DNA from: an uncultured Desulfuromusa sp. | GTDB taxonomy: Bacteria; Desulfobacterota; Desulfuromonadia; Desulfuromonadales; Geopsychrobacteraceae | Assembly (NCBI RefSeq): GCF_963675815.1 | Contig: NZ_OY776574.1 | Span: 2,288,001 to 2,352,000 of the forward strand | Length of the DNA: 64,000 nt | Direction of reading: 5' to 3' | In this document: positions 45,253-54,367 of the stretch, in pieces | Layout of the letters: each line of letters begins with the position of its first letter | Position numbering within the stretch: the first letter of the stretch is position 1 | Notes under the pieces: generated by a model | The model's database searches: none | What the model saw: only the letters and a program-made list of their open reading frames with translations | Told to the model about the DNA's origin: nothing | Made by a program: the position numbers and the translations under genes

Positions 45253-46251
45253 TTATTCAGTGGCAGGCTTGGATGATGTGACTATAACGCTGAATTCAGA
45301 GAGGTTTTTGGGGAGATCTTTAAATACAATATCAAAGGGAATGGCTTGTTGGCTTGCAACGTTCATATTGCTGAGCTCATTGCCAAACTGGTTTCCCATC
45401 ATCTTTTCCAGCTCCTGGAAGGACAAGGATTGAATTTTTTCATCGTCAATCGGGTTGCCGCAAAAAACTGTTTTTTGCAATAGCGGTTTACCGTTCTGGT
45501 CAAAAATAACCCCCTTGACCTGTATGACCGCACGAGCTTCCGAAAACCCATTGACTGCTTTTCCTCGGATCAGGAAAAATTCACCATCATGTTCGTTCTG
45601 GATGAATTTTCCCTCTAATTGTTCGAGAGTAATCTGGCCGGTTTGCACCGGCCGATTATTTTGTTGTCCAAAAAACTGTTGAATCGTCTGATTGAGTTGA
45701 TCTGTTCCATTGATATAGACAAACACTCCGCCTACAATTAAAATTCCCAGAATAAGAAGCAGGAGTATTCTGATGATACTGGAGGCTGCTCCACTTTTTT
45801 TCACCGGAGCTGTTTGAGGTGGAAATTCTGGTTCTGCCGGAGCCTCAGGAGTTGCTTGTTTCTCATCGGTGAAATCTTTGTCTGTCACCTGCTCGGAAGC
45901 TGCTTCCTCATCTCGGGCTGCTGTAAATATCTTTTCAATCGTGCTGACTGGTTCCTCGGTCTCTTCCGAAAAGGAGAAATTTTCTTCGGTATCGCCAGCT
46001 GATGAGAAGGAAAAAGATTCTTCACTTGTTGTATTGGAATCAAGTTCCTGAAATTTATCGTAGTTGAATTCATCCTCAGCAGCGGTTGTTTCTTCGGGAA
46101 TTCCTTCAGCAGGGAAGAACTCTTCTTCCAGAGGTTTCTCAGCAAGAAAAACATGTTTACATCGAGCACAGCGAACCTTTGCTCCTCCGTCCGGGATGCG
46201 GTCGGAATCAAGTTTAAATTTGGTCGAACACTCGGGACAGGTAATGATCAT
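45253..46251 (-). CDS. Zinc-ribbon and DUF3426 membrane protein
   Basis: The 332-residue protein begins with an MJ0042-type zinc ribbon (CPEC at residues 5-8, CARC at about 28-31). A long acidic Glu-rich low-complexity linker (about 40-150) follows, then one membrane helix (IIRILLLLILGILIVGGVFVY, about 160-180) and a DUF3426-like domain with FxV-type beta segments. Such proteins are widespread in proteobacteria and of unknown function. It lies 115 nt downstream of hpt on the same strand. Confidence 0.82.
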   Translation of the reverse strand: MIITCPECSTKFKLDSDRIPDGGAKVRCARCKHVFLAEKPLEEEFFPAEGIPEETTAAEDEFNYDKFQELDSNTTSEESFSFSSAGDTEENFSFSEETEEPVSTIEKIFTAARDEEAASEQVTDKDFTDEKQATPEAPAEPEFPPQTAPVKKSGAASSIIRILLLLILGILIVGGVFVYINGTDQLNQTIQQFFGQQNNRPVQTGQITLEQLEGKFIQNEHDGEFFLIRGKAVNGFSEARAVIQVKGVIFDQNGKPLLQKTVFCGNPIDDEKIQSLSFQELEKMMGNQFGNELSNMNVASQQAIPFDIVFKDLPKNLSEFSVIVTSSKPATE

Positions 46252-46366
46252 CTGGCGTTCTCCTTTATCAGGGCATTCAATCGGTGAAATTGCAACTCTG
46301 CTAATGTATCTAAATTTGCTGATAGCGTCTATTTATAGTTTGGTTCCAAGCTCTGCCAAGCGGAGA

Positions 46367-46894
46367 TCAGGCCTCTTCAACGATGTAGATATCTGGTAGG
46401 TTTCGGTATTTTTCGTCGTGGTCAAGGCCATAACCGATAATGAAACCATCTTCCATACTTATGCCAATATAGTCTGCCTGGATGTCCACTTCACGGCGGG
46501 CGCTTTTATCAATCAGCGTACAGATCTTTAAAGATCGAGGCTTCTGGAGTAGGAGTTTGTTATAGAGACATTCCAGCGTATAGCCGCTGTCAACAATATC
46601 CTCAACGATAATGACATGGCGGTCACGGATCGGCATTTCCAGTTCTTTCCTGAACTCAATGATCCCCGATGTCTGGGTCCCTGATCCATAGCTGGCTAAT
46701 CTGACAAAATCAACGACCGATGGCGACTCAATTTCTCTGATCAGGTCAGCGATAAATAAAAAGGAGCCTTTCAAGACCCCCACCAGCATAATTTCCTCAT
46801 CACCAAAATCTTGACTGATTTCCCGGCCAAGACGTTTAATCTCAGCTGCTATTCTTTCGCGCGAAAAAAGAATCTTGCGGTTTTGTTCCACCAT
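46367..46894 (-). CDS. hpt: Hypoxanthine phosphoribosyltransferase
   Basis: The 175-residue purine-salvage enzyme makes IMP or GMP from hypoxanthine or guanine with PRPP. The PRPP loop VIIVEDIVDSGYTL, the VGVLKGSFLF segment and the C-terminal FIIGYGLDHDEKYRNLP are diagnostic. It is probably followed in the same transcript by the DUF3426 gene. Confidence 0.95.
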   Translation of the reverse strand: MVEQNRKILFSRERIAAEIKRLGREISQDFGDEEIMLVGVLKGSFLFIADLIREIESPSVVDFVRLASYGSGTQTSGIIEFRKELEMPIRDRHVIIVEDIVDSGYTLECLYNKLLLQKPRSLKICTLIDKSARREVDIQADYIGISMEDGFIIGYGLDHDEKYRNLPDIYIVEEA

Positions 46895-47054
46895 ATTATT
46901 TATTATCCCATCAATTGTTTAATTTGACAGCAACCTAACAGGAAAAAAGGAGTTCTGTCAATTGCAACTGATGGTTGTAGCGGTGTTTTAGCGATAGAAA
47001 ATATGCTATGATTCAGCATCCTTAGAAAAAAACCAGCAAGAAGAGAGGCTTTCT

Positions 47055-47735
47055 ATGTGGGCGTATTGGGTATTGTTTCTGTTACTGTTTTCATCAACCT
47101 CTGCTTTTGCGACACCAGCACTCGTTGTCGAGCATCTGGAATATGATTTTGGTGAGGTTATCCAGGGTGCTGAAGTCTCTCATACCTTTCGTTTTCATAA
47201 TGCCGGTGACCAAATCCTGAACATCAGTCAGTTGCGTAGTTCTTGTGGTTGTACCGCCGCAATGCTGACAACGCGCAAACTGGCACCGGGGGCTATTGGA
47301 GAACTGCAGTTGACATTTGCTTCGCAGGGATTTCGTGGCGAAGTAGAAAAAATGGTGACTTTTGAAACGGACGATCCTCGTCATGCCGCGGTGACCTTTC
47401 ATTTGCGTGGAAAAGTGAAGGCGGAATTGCTGTTACAGCCAGAGAGAATCAATTGGGGAGTCGTAACGAAAGGGGCTGGATTACATGCTGAGATTGATAT
47501 TGTTAACCGTTCCACTCAAACGATCACGTTGCAACCCCCCGAAATAACGGCTGCTGGAATCACAGCTGAGATGTCACACTTAACCATTGTTTCCGGAGAG
47601 CAGGCTCGATTGGCCATTACGGCCAGGTTCCCCGAAGGTAAAAAACGACTGGCCGGCTATGTTATCATCAACACCAACTTCCCTTCTCTTCCCCAAATAA
47701 GAGTTCCGGTTTCTGCGCGTCTGGCTCATCAATAA
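47055..47735 (+). CDS. DUF1573-family exported protein
   Basis: The 226-residue protein has an N-terminal signal peptide (about residues 1-19, ending ..AFA). Two Ig-like repeats follow. The first contains the DUF1573 pattern EYDFGEVIQGAEVSHTFRFHN and the SSCGCT motif. Periplasmic or outer-membrane location is expected and the function is unknown. The start is 160 nt from the divergent hpt gene, leaving room for promoters on both sides. Confidence 0.82.
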   Translation: MWAYWVLFLLLFSSTSAFATPALVVEHLEYDFGEVIQGAEVSHTFRFHNAGDQILNISQLRSSCGCTAAMLTTRKLAPGAIGELQLTFASQGFRGEVEKMVTFETDDPRHAAVTFHLRGKVKAELLLQPERINWGVVTKGAGLHAEIDIVNRSTQTITLQPPEITAAGITAEMSHLTIVSGEQARLAITARFPEGKKRLAGYVIINTNFPSLPQIRVPVSARLAHQ

Positions 47736-47819
47736 GAGACTAAGGTTTTACGCCATGATTTTTGAATAGTGGTTAGTACGGCAGTTTCCAGAGGAAAATT
47801 CTACAAGGAGGTGAATTCA

Positions 47820-48245
47820 ATGAAAGAAGGATTGAAAGCAGGTTTAGAGAGTACCTTGACGTTCACAGTGCCCCAGGAAAAAACAGTGCCCCATCTTTAT
47901 CCCGAAGCCGATTGTTTTCAGACCATGCCGGATGTGTTTGCGACCGGCTTTATGGTTGGTTTTATGGAGTGGGCTTGCATGGAAGCGATCAAGCCTTTTC
48001 TGGAACCGGATGAACGAACCGTGGGGACGATGATCAACGTGACTCACGAAGCTGCAACACCCGTTGGCATGGAAGTTTCTGCAACCGTTCGCTGTGTTGA
48101 GTTCGATGGGAAGAAGTCTGTTTGGGATGTCGTTGCCCGTGATGAAGTCGATGTGATTGGGCGAGGTACTCACGAACGGTTTTTGATTAACTCTGAGAAA
48201 TTCATGCAAAGACTGAAAGCTAAAGAAACAAAAGCAAAATCTTAG
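47820..48245 (+). CDS. Thioesterase, FlK-like hotdog fold
   Basis: The 141-residue protein looks like the hotdog-fold thioesterases related to fluoroacetyl-CoA thioesterase FlK. It has GFMVGFMEWACMEAI, with the family glutamate, and NVTHEAATPVGMEV, with the histidine. It likely hydrolyses an acyl-CoA, but the substrate is not known. The ATG is set by AAGGAGGTGA (from 47805), and upstream in-frame codons have no such site. The downstream hydrolase starts 14 nt after its stop. Confidence 0.8.
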   Translation: MKEGLKAGLESTLTFTVPQEKTVPHLYPEADCFQTMPDVFATGFMVGFMEWACMEAIKPFLEPDERTVGTMINVTHEAATPVGMEVSATVRCVEFDGKKSVWDVVARDEVDVIGRGTHERFLINSEKFMQRLKAKETKAKS

Positions 48246-48259
48246 AAGGGGGGGGGCGG

Positions 48260-49036
48260 ATGTTTGCAGATATTGATCTCTCAACCGTCAAGATCTTTGA
48301 TGGACATATGCACATCATTGATAAAAGATTTCCGTTGGTAGAAAACGATGGCTTTTTGCCTGATGAATTTACAACGATTGATTATCTCGCAAGGGCCAAG
48401 ACGTTCACTCTTGTTGGTGGGGCAGTGGTTTCAGGATCTTTTCAATGTTTCGATCAGACTTATCTGCTTGATGCCCTGGATAAATTGGGACCATCCTTTG
48501 TTGGCGTTACCCAGCTACCGGTGACAGTCACGGATCAGGAGCTAATCCGATTGGCTGAAGCCGGAGTTCGGGCCGTACGGTTTAACGTCAAACGTGGAGG
48601 TTCAGAGGAGTTGGCACATCTTGAAGAAATGGCCGTGCGTGTCCATGAATTGGTGAACTGGCATGTGGAGCTTTATATTGATTCTTCCAACTTGGGTCAA
48701 TTGGAAAACAGATTGATAGCGCTCCCTGCTGTGTGCATCGATCATCTGGGATTGTCAAAAAAGGGGTTTTCTTCTTTGCTGCGGCTTGTCGAGAAGGGGG
48801 TAAAAGTTAAATGCACAGGATTTGGTCGTGTTGATTTTGATGTCAAGCAAGCTCTGAAGGATATCTACAGTGCCAATCCGGCAGCGTTGATTTTTGGAAC
48901 CGATCAACCATCGACACGTGCTCCAAGACCATATTCGGACGGTGATATCTTAATGGTCATAGATGCCTTGGGAGATTGTGCCAATCAAGTTTTATCGGAA
49001 AATGCTCTGCAGTTTTATGCCCCTAAAAAGCGCTGA
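48260..49036 (+). CDS. Amidohydrolase-2 family metal-dependent hydrolase
   Basis: The 258-residue TIM-barrel protein has the N-terminal metal motif HMHI (residues 16-19), CIDHLG in the middle and GTDQPSTRAPRP near the C-terminus. These are typical of the amidohydrolase-2 group that includes decarboxylases. The substrate is unknown. It probably forms an operon with the thioesterase. The ribosome site is embedded in a run of nine G residues at 48248-48256, a possible slippage or sequencing trouble spot. Confidence 0.75.
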   Translation: MFADIDLSTVKIFDGHMHIIDKRFPLVENDGFLPDEFTTIDYLARAKTFTLVGGAVVSGSFQCFDQTYLLDALDKLGPSFVGVTQLPVTVTDQELIRLAEAGVRAVRFNVKRGGSEELAHLEEMAVRVHELVNWHVELYIDSSNLGQLENRLIALPAVCIDHLGLSKKGFSSLLRLVEKGVKVKCTGFGRVDFDVKQALKDIYSANPAALIFGTDQPSTRAPRPYSDGDILMVIDALGDCANQVLSENALQFYAPKKR

Positions 49037-49044
49037 GAGTTCAC

Positions 49045-49188
49045 GTGGTTAAAGAATGGTTGGTCTTATTTTTCCTCCTGGCCTGTTCCATTGTTTTCGA
49101 CTGGGAACTTATGGCTGAATTGCAACAATCGTCTGCTGTTTTGTTGCTTGACAGTGCCGGGAGTAATGGAAAATTTTCACTTCTGTGA
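49045..49188 (+). CDS. Possible short lipoprotein-like ORF
   Basis: A 47-codon frame starts at GTG and follows the amidohydrolase by 8 nt. The first 14 codons are strongly hydrophobic and end in LLACS, resembling a lipobox. The rest shows no recognised family. It could be a remnant or a chance frame, because the ribosome site is weak. Confidence 0.25.
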   Translation: MVKEWLVLFFLLACSIVFDWELMAELQQSSAVLLLDSAGSNGKFSLL

Positions 49189-49247
49189 TCTGCTCAAAGC
49201 ATGCAGGAAAGGAAGTTTTCGATGCTCAACAGACAAAGGTATTGAAA

Positions 49248-51398
49248 TTAATTGAAAAGTTCCTGAATAGCCTTCTGCAACTCTGAGAGTTGGTAAGGTT
49301 TTTTTAGGAAGCCGGCCATGCCTTTGCCCATAAATTTTTGGGCCACATCCTGCTCGTTATAGCCACTGCTCATAATGACCTTGATTGATGGATTGATCCG
49401 GCGTAATTCGCGATAGGCATCCTCTCCGTCCATATGGGGCATGGTGAGATCCATCAAAACAAAAAGGATTTTATCTTGATGGGTTTCGTAAACCTTCAAA
49501 GCTTCACGACCATCAGCCGCCGTCAGGACCTCAAGGCCAAAAGTTTCAAGCATGTTTTTGCCCAGACTGCGCATGGCCTCTTCATCATCAACGAGAAGGA
49601 CCGTTCCTGAAATATCGAAATTTTCTATCGTTCCGACATTATCATACAGGACTGCCGGCAAATCCGAAGCTGGGAAAAGAACTTTCATCGTTGTTCCTTT
49701 TCCGACTTCACTGTAAATCTTGATGGCTCCTTTGTGGCCGCGCACAATCCCAAGAACAGAAGACATTCCTAACCCACGACCTGTAAACTTGGTCGTAAAA
49801 AACGGGTCAAAAATCTTTGCAATGTTTATCTTGCTGATTCCACAACCGGTATCAGCAACTTCAAGGTACACGTACATCCCCTCAGGGAGGTTTTCATCCA
49901 GCCAGACCTCGCTTAGATAATTGCGATCACAATCCATGCAACCGGTTGAAATTGCAATGACACCACTCTTATCACCAATAGCGTCCGATGCATTAATGAC
50001 AAGGTTCATAATGATCTGGCGCATCTGGGTTGCATCAGCATTGATACTGGGCAGGAGGTTATTCAGATCGTACCGTAGAACGGCCTTTTTGGAAATGGAG
50101 ACAGACAGCATGTGTTCCATTTCTTCGATCAGATGGGACAAATCGATGGGTTCGACGACAAATTTGCCACGACCTGAATAGGCAAGCATCTGGTTGGCCA
50201 GATCAGCGGCTTTTCGTGCGGATTTCTTAACCTGGTCAAGATGTTCCATGGCAGGAGCATCTTTAGACAACTTTCCTGTGGCCAAATCACTGTGACCAAG
50301 AATGACCATCAGGATGTTATTCAAATCGTGTGCAATCCCACCGGCCAGGACTCCAAGGCTTTCCAGCTTTTGAGCATGAAGCATCTGTTGTTCCAGTTGC
50401 TCCTCACGTTTCTGCATTTTTTTACGCTCAGTGATATCACGTGCCGTTGAAAGAATATATTTTTTGCCTTGCCAATCAATCTGCGTAGTTTTGACATCGA
50501 CTGGAAATGCTTCACCTGATTTTCTGATGTGGAGCGTTTCAAAGGACGTCCATCTGTTTTTTTCAATATCCCCGATTATCCCATTATCAGTCATGCGTTG
50601 AATCTCAGTGGCCGGTATAATATCCGACACAGTCAAGAGCAGAAATTCTTCACGGCTATAACCATAATTTTCTATGGCACGCTTGTTCACCTCAGCAAAG
50701 CAGGAAAATTTTTCTGGATGTTTTTCATGCAGGAAGATGGCATCGCTCTGATTGTCCATTAAGATTCGGTATTTTTCTTCGCTGGATCGAAGATCGGTTT
50801 CTGCTTTTTGACGAGCAGAAACTTCTTCTCTGAGTTCCTCAACTGAAACCGTTAGTCGGCGACGTTGTTTGTCAAGTGTTTTCGTCAGGATCCGTTTACG
50901 GATAAAAAGCTGAATCATCACGGCCAGCAAGCTGTTGACGATTATCAGGATAAGACCAAAAAATAAACCCAGCCGGTAGAAGTGGTGATAGATATACCCG
51001 GTATCAATGACGAGATTAAGAGTGGCTTTCCCAGTATAAGAATAGGGGATATCTATGGAAATTGTGTCCAAATATTTGGAGCTGGATGCCGAATGGTATT
51101 CACCGAGCACGAATCCATTGTCCATGGTCAGCGAAATTTCGGCAATATGCTCTGTTTGCTGAGCTCCCCAAGTCTGAATAAGAGAGGAAGCGGAGGTATA
51201 ATTTTTAGCCTGAAGTTTTTCTTGCAGGACGTGGTAGAGAAATTGGAGATCCTGCTCGCTCTTCGCTTTCATCTCGAGTGTTTGAGATTGACGAATATCA
51301 CTGACGGCAAACCAGGCGAAGGCAACTTGAATCAGACAAATGAGGACAAACCCGGCCCAATATCTGGTATATATTGTCCTTGAATCAACAGAAGTCAT
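49248..51398 (-). CDS. Membrane-bound PAS hybrid sensor kinase with receiver
   Basis: The 716-residue protein has membrane helices at about residues 13-33 and 143-166 enclosing a periplasmic sensor segment. A coiled linker, PAS (about 205-325), kinase core and REC domain follow. The H-box GGIAHDLNN has H357, with an N-box MNLVINASDAI and DTGCGIS/GRGLGMS. The REC (about 598-715) has acceptor D650 in LMDLTMP. Its start overlaps the stop of a PhnD-like binding protein by 4 nt. That protein may present ligand to the sensor. Confidence 0.9.
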   Translation of the reverse strand: MTSVDSRTIYTRYWAGFVLICLIQVAFAWFAVSDIRQSQTLEMKAKSEQDLQFLYHVLQEKLQAKNYTSASSLIQTWGAQQTEHIAEISLTMDNGFVLGEYHSASSSKYLDTISIDIPYSYTGKATLNLVIDTGYIYHHFYRLGLFFGLILIIVNSLLAVMIQLFIRKRILTKTLDKQRRRLTVSVEELREEVSARQKAETDLRSSEEKYRILMDNQSDAIFLHEKHPEKFSCFAEVNKRAIENYGYSREEFLLLTVSDIIPATEIQRMTDNGIIGDIEKNRWTSFETLHIRKSGEAFPVDVKTTQIDWQGKKYILSTARDITERKKMQKREEQLEQQMLHAQKLESLGVLAGGIAHDLNNILMVILGHSDLATGKLSKDAPAMEHLDQVKKSARKAADLANQMLAYSGRGKFVVEPIDLSHLIEEMEHMLSVSISKKAVLRYDLNNLLPSINADATQMRQIIMNLVINASDAIGDKSGVIAISTGCMDCDRNYLSEVWLDENLPEGMYVYLEVADTGCGISKINIAKIFDPFFTTKFTGRGLGMSSVLGIVRGHKGAIKIYSEVGKGTTMKVLFPASDLPAVLYDNVGTIENFDISGTVLLVDDEEAMRSLGKNMLETFGLEVLTAADGREALKVYETHQDKILFVLMDLTMPHMDGEDAYRELRRINPSIKVIMSSGYNEQDVAQKFMGKGMAGFLKKPYQLSELQKAIQELFN

Positions 51399-52252
51399 TC
51401 CGTTAAGCCTTTTTGCTTGAGTTCCGCCAGAATGGCTCGTAATGAGTTATAGTCTGAATCTTCGATATGGTTGAATTGAGTGATGGTCGGTTTAATCGCG
51501 TGCATAATGCTTAAGCCTAAGCTGGAATTGTTAAGATCTAAAAAGGCTTGTCTGGTTTTTTTTAGGATTTTTTCAGGAAGATCTGCCCGGGCAATAAACA
51601 AATGTTCCGCAACCTCCGGGGTAACAGCCAGCTTTTTTAATCCTTTTTCCTGGTACTCATAAAATATATTCTCCTTCACTGCTCCAGCAACAAAATCTCC
51701 AGAGAGCACAGCCAATGCCACATTTTCGTGGGTTTTCAAAAATTGGTAGCGATGCTGGGTAATAATGGCAGGATTTTCGTGTAGGATCACATAGCTGGGG
51801 AGAATAAAGCCCATGGTGGAATGCGGCTCTACAAAGGCAATCTCCCCTGTGGTCAAGTCCAATAAGCTTTCGAGAGAGCTGTCAGACCTGGCAAAGATAA
51901 TTCCCGCAAAGGTGGCTTTTCCTTCCACTTCCTGCACAGCTATCAGTTTTTTCTGTCCATATTGAGCTGTCAGCTGGACATAACCAACGGGACCAATATA
52001 GGCGATGTCAATTTGGTTCTGTCCTACGGTATCAATGTGCTCTTGATAATTTGTTCCGACACGCAATTCAACTTTGTGCCCTAATTTTTTAGTCAGGTAG
52101 TTGGTCAGAGGGGTGAATTGCTGTTTGAGAATGGAGATGCTTTGGAAAGGGTGGACCCCAAGGGTCAGGGGCTCTTGTCCGCAGGCAGGGGAAACAAAAA
52201 AAGCAATGAAGACCCATAAAGACAAAAACAATTTAGTCTGCTTATTGATCAT
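51395..52252 (-). CDS. PhnD-like periplasmic substrate-binding protein
   Basis: The 285-residue secreted protein has a signal peptide (about residues 4-26, ending near SPACGQ). The binding fold follows with LGVHPFQSISILKQQFTPL, DIAYIGPVGYVQL and EPHSTMGFILPSYV. It belongs to the phosphate/phosphite/phosphonate-binding (PhnD) group. No transporter permease is adjacent. It is coupled to the hybrid kinase, which suggests use as a sensory receptor rather than for uptake. The start at 52252 has GAGGGG upstream. An in-frame ATG at 52264 lacks one. Confidence 0.82.
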   Translation of the reverse strand: MINKQTKLFLSLWVFIAFFVSPACGQEPLTLGVHPFQSISILKQQFTPLTNYLTKKLGHKVELRVGTNYQEHIDTVGQNQIDIAYIGPVGYVQLTAQYGQKKLIAVQEVEGKATFAGIIFARSDSSLESLLDLTTGEIAFVEPHSTMGFILPSYVILHENPAIITQHRYQFLKTHENVALAVLSGDFVAGAVKENIFYEYQEKGLKKLAVTPEVAEHLFIARADLPEKILKKTRQAFLDLNNSSLGLSIMHAIKPTITQFNHIEDSDYNSLRAILAELKQKGLTE

Positions 52253-52264
52253 GAATCCCCTCAT

Positions 52265-52640
52265 TTTGCCACGATAATTGTTGGTAAATTACTATAGATA
52301 GGTGTCTCTGTAAAGATTCCTCTTTTAATGGTACCGATTCATAGTGATTTCCGGTGTCCTATTGCACGTTCCAATATTCTGGAGATTTTTCAGCAAGCTT
52401 CTGTTGCCGTTTTAGGTTTTAAAAAACGTCCGGTCTTGGTTGGTATCCTGCACGGTGTAATCCGGGGCTTGTGTATCGTTTGATGAGGCTGTGCCAGAGA
52501 TGTTCAGGAAACACAAAAAAAGGGCTGGCTTGAAATTTCCTAGATTGGCCTGTCTGGATTCGTAGTGAAGCTCAGTACAGATCGAAAATTTATGGTTATG
52601 CTGATAGCATTGTGGGGAATATTAATTATACTTTTCTCCT
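52265..52640. other. Gap before the AT-rich cassette, no certain gene
   Basis: This 376-nt gap lies between the binding-protein gene on the minus strand and the cassette on the plus strand. It contains a 51-codon frame at 52328-52483 without a ribosome site and without family similarity, so it is not called a gene. A TATACT box at 52627-52632 could be part of a cassette promoter, but no good -35 is seen. No copy of the tRNA-Pro 3' end was found by eye. Confidence 0.5.
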
Positions 52641-53597
52641 GTGGCACATAATATAGTGAATAAAAAAATGGAGACCGCATTGGGAAACTACCAAAACCTA
52701 TTGGGCATAGCCAAGAGATCGACCACCCTTGCGGGTGAATACCTCATGAGTGGGTTTAGGACTAGCCCAGAACTAACTTCCTTTCTGGGAGATAAAACTC
52801 GAAGCGGGATGTTTACGGAGTTTGATAAAGGTTCAAACGAAATATTGATCACAAATCTTGCCGAAGGTTTTTTTGAAGAAATGAATGATGCGAAAGTTTT
52901 CATTTGTTCTGAAGAAACTGGTTTTTCAGTAGTTGAAAGAAAGAAAAAAACTGCGATTGATTATCATCAATCCGTAAGTTCATGTGCTATAGGGGAAAAT
53001 GACTACACATGGGTCATCGATCCTATTTGCGGGTCAATACCTTTTGCCAGAGGAATCGCCGATTTTATCGTTGCCGTTTCGCTAATGAAGGGTGGCGAGA
53101 CGGTTTTAGGGGTTGTTTATGACCCAGTCCAAGAAGAACAGTTTTTTGCAATAAATGGAGAAGGGGCATATTTGAATAACCAATTAATAGCTCCTTCAAA
53201 TATTTCCTCTATTGAAGATGCCTACCTATCTATTGAGCACAAAATTTTCAGATTAGCCCCAACAAGTGATTTACAGAAACTGTCGAGTTTAATTCGGAGA
53301 CTTCGAGTCGCCGGGACATGTGGTCTGGAATTGGCCTATATAGCCTGCGGAAGACTTGATGGACTTATCAAATTAGATCAACCCCTATATGATTATTCCG
53401 CTGGGGTAATAATTCTCTTGGAAGCACTTAAAAGAAAAGCAGGAATTACACAACTTGATGGGGTTACTAGAATATATCCCCATTTAAGCCTTGATAAGAA
53501 TACAAGTTTTGTTGCGTCAAATGGGCTTGTCCACTCGGCAATTTCATGCATAACAAAGCAATGGCTTTTTGATTGCCGGACAGGAGTTAAGAATTGA
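52641..53597 (+). CDS. Inositol-monophosphatase-fold protein, altered active site
   Basis: The protein has up to 318 residues and the inositol monophosphatase/CysQ fold: AGEYLMSGF, VTE-like FTEFDK, SEETG (E91/E92), the metal site WVIDPICGS (D127) and LYDYSAG (D251). The second aspartate of the DPIDGT-type motif is cysteine 130, so metal handling may differ. The start is uncertain: GTG at 52641 or ATG at 52668, neither with a clear ribosome site. Its stop overlaps the next gene by 4 nt. Composition is AT-richer than the surroundings. Natural substrates of the family are sugar phosphates or 3'-phosphonucleotides. Confidence 0.75.
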   Translation: MAHNIVNKKMETALGNYQNLLGIAKRSTTLAGEYLMSGFRTSPELTSFLGDKTRSGMFTEFDKGSNEILITNLAEGFFEEMNDAKVFICSEETGFSVVERKKKTAIDYHQSVSSCAIGENDYTWVIDPICGSIPFARGIADFIVAVSLMKGGETVLGVVYDPVQEEQFFAINGEGAYLNNQLIAPSNISSIEDAYLSIEHKIFRLAPTSDLQKLSSLIRRLRVAGTCGLELAYIACGRLDGLIKLDQPLYDYSAGVIILLEALKRKAGITQLDGVTRIYPHLSLDKNTSFVASNGLVHSAISCITKQWLFDCRTGVKN

Positions 53598-54367
53598 ACA
53601 TTGTTGCAGAAATACTCGGAAATGGGTTTAGTGATAAATACGATGATAATGTGTTTTGGTTTGCGAAGAGGGTTGTGAGTTGTAAATCAACTATAAACGT
53701 ATATGTGGATGAGGATCTTTTGGTAGGCTTTTCAGGTCAATATGATGATCACCGTATACTACCAATCGGATTGTTTCATAATAAAATTATTTCTAAGTGT
53801 GGAGAAGGCATCTGCGAAAATGATATTGATATTGAAAATGTATTAGTGTCGAGCGGTAGTATTTTGTGGATCAATGATTTAATCATAGTAAAGCGTCGTA
53901 CCGATGACGCACCATATGACCCCGGAGCATGGACAACTGCGGCAGGGAGATGTGATTTCTCTATTTATGAAACTGGCGTAAAAGAGACCAAAGAGGAAAT
54001 TGAAATAACGGATAAAGTTACGAAAGAGATCCTATGCCCTGAGGTCTTTCAAGATTATTCCAATCAAGGGATAAAGTACTTTAGTTGTGCCGAAAAAGTT
54101 CACGATCATTATGATTTAAAGGTTTCTACCGTTAATACTTATTTCAGGGATAGAATAATAGAAACAAAAAAAATGTGGCACTGGTATGACCGTGAAAACA
54201 ACACTCTAGAGTTCCGGATTCCTTTAGTTGGTTTCATTGACGCAGAAGTTGAATATAATAATGCAGAATATGACACAGAAGCAAGGGCGGCAAGCTTTTC
54301 GTGGCTAAAAACTCAAAAAGTAGTGCCTGTACTGAAACAGGTACTGTCTACGTTTGGGGGGAGATAA
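53594..54367 (+). CDS. Nudix-like protein with degenerate box
   Basis: The 257-residue protein starts at TTG, with CAGGAG 7 nt upstream, overlapping the phosphatase-like gene. Residues 1-85 have no recognised family. Residues about 88-240 resemble a Nudix fold: LIIVKRR, PGAWTTAAGRCD, then a box-like GRCDFSIYETGVKETKEEIE at 118-137. The spacing is two residues short of GX5EX7REUXEEXGU. Arginine is replaced by lysine, but the EE pair is present. It may hydrolyse or bind a nucleotide diphosphate derivative. The stop overlaps the third gene by 1 nt. Confidence 0.65.
   Translation: MNIVAEILGNGFSDKYDDNVFWFAKRVVSCKSTINVYVDEDLLVGFSGQYDDHRILPIGLFHNKIISKCGEGICENDIDIENVLVSSGSILWINDLIIVKRRTDDAPYDPGAWTTAAGRCDFSIYETGVKETKEEIEITDKVTKEILCPEVFQDYSNQGIKYFSCAEKVHDHYDLKVSTVNTYFRDRIIETKKMWHWYDRENNTLEFRIPLVGFIDAEVEYNNAEYDTEARAASFSWLKTQKVVPVLKQVLSTFGGR

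Noticed and set aside
52328..52483. 51-codon plus-strand frame upstream of the cassette
   Set aside because: There is no ribosome site and no recognisable family. It is mentioned only in the gap description.
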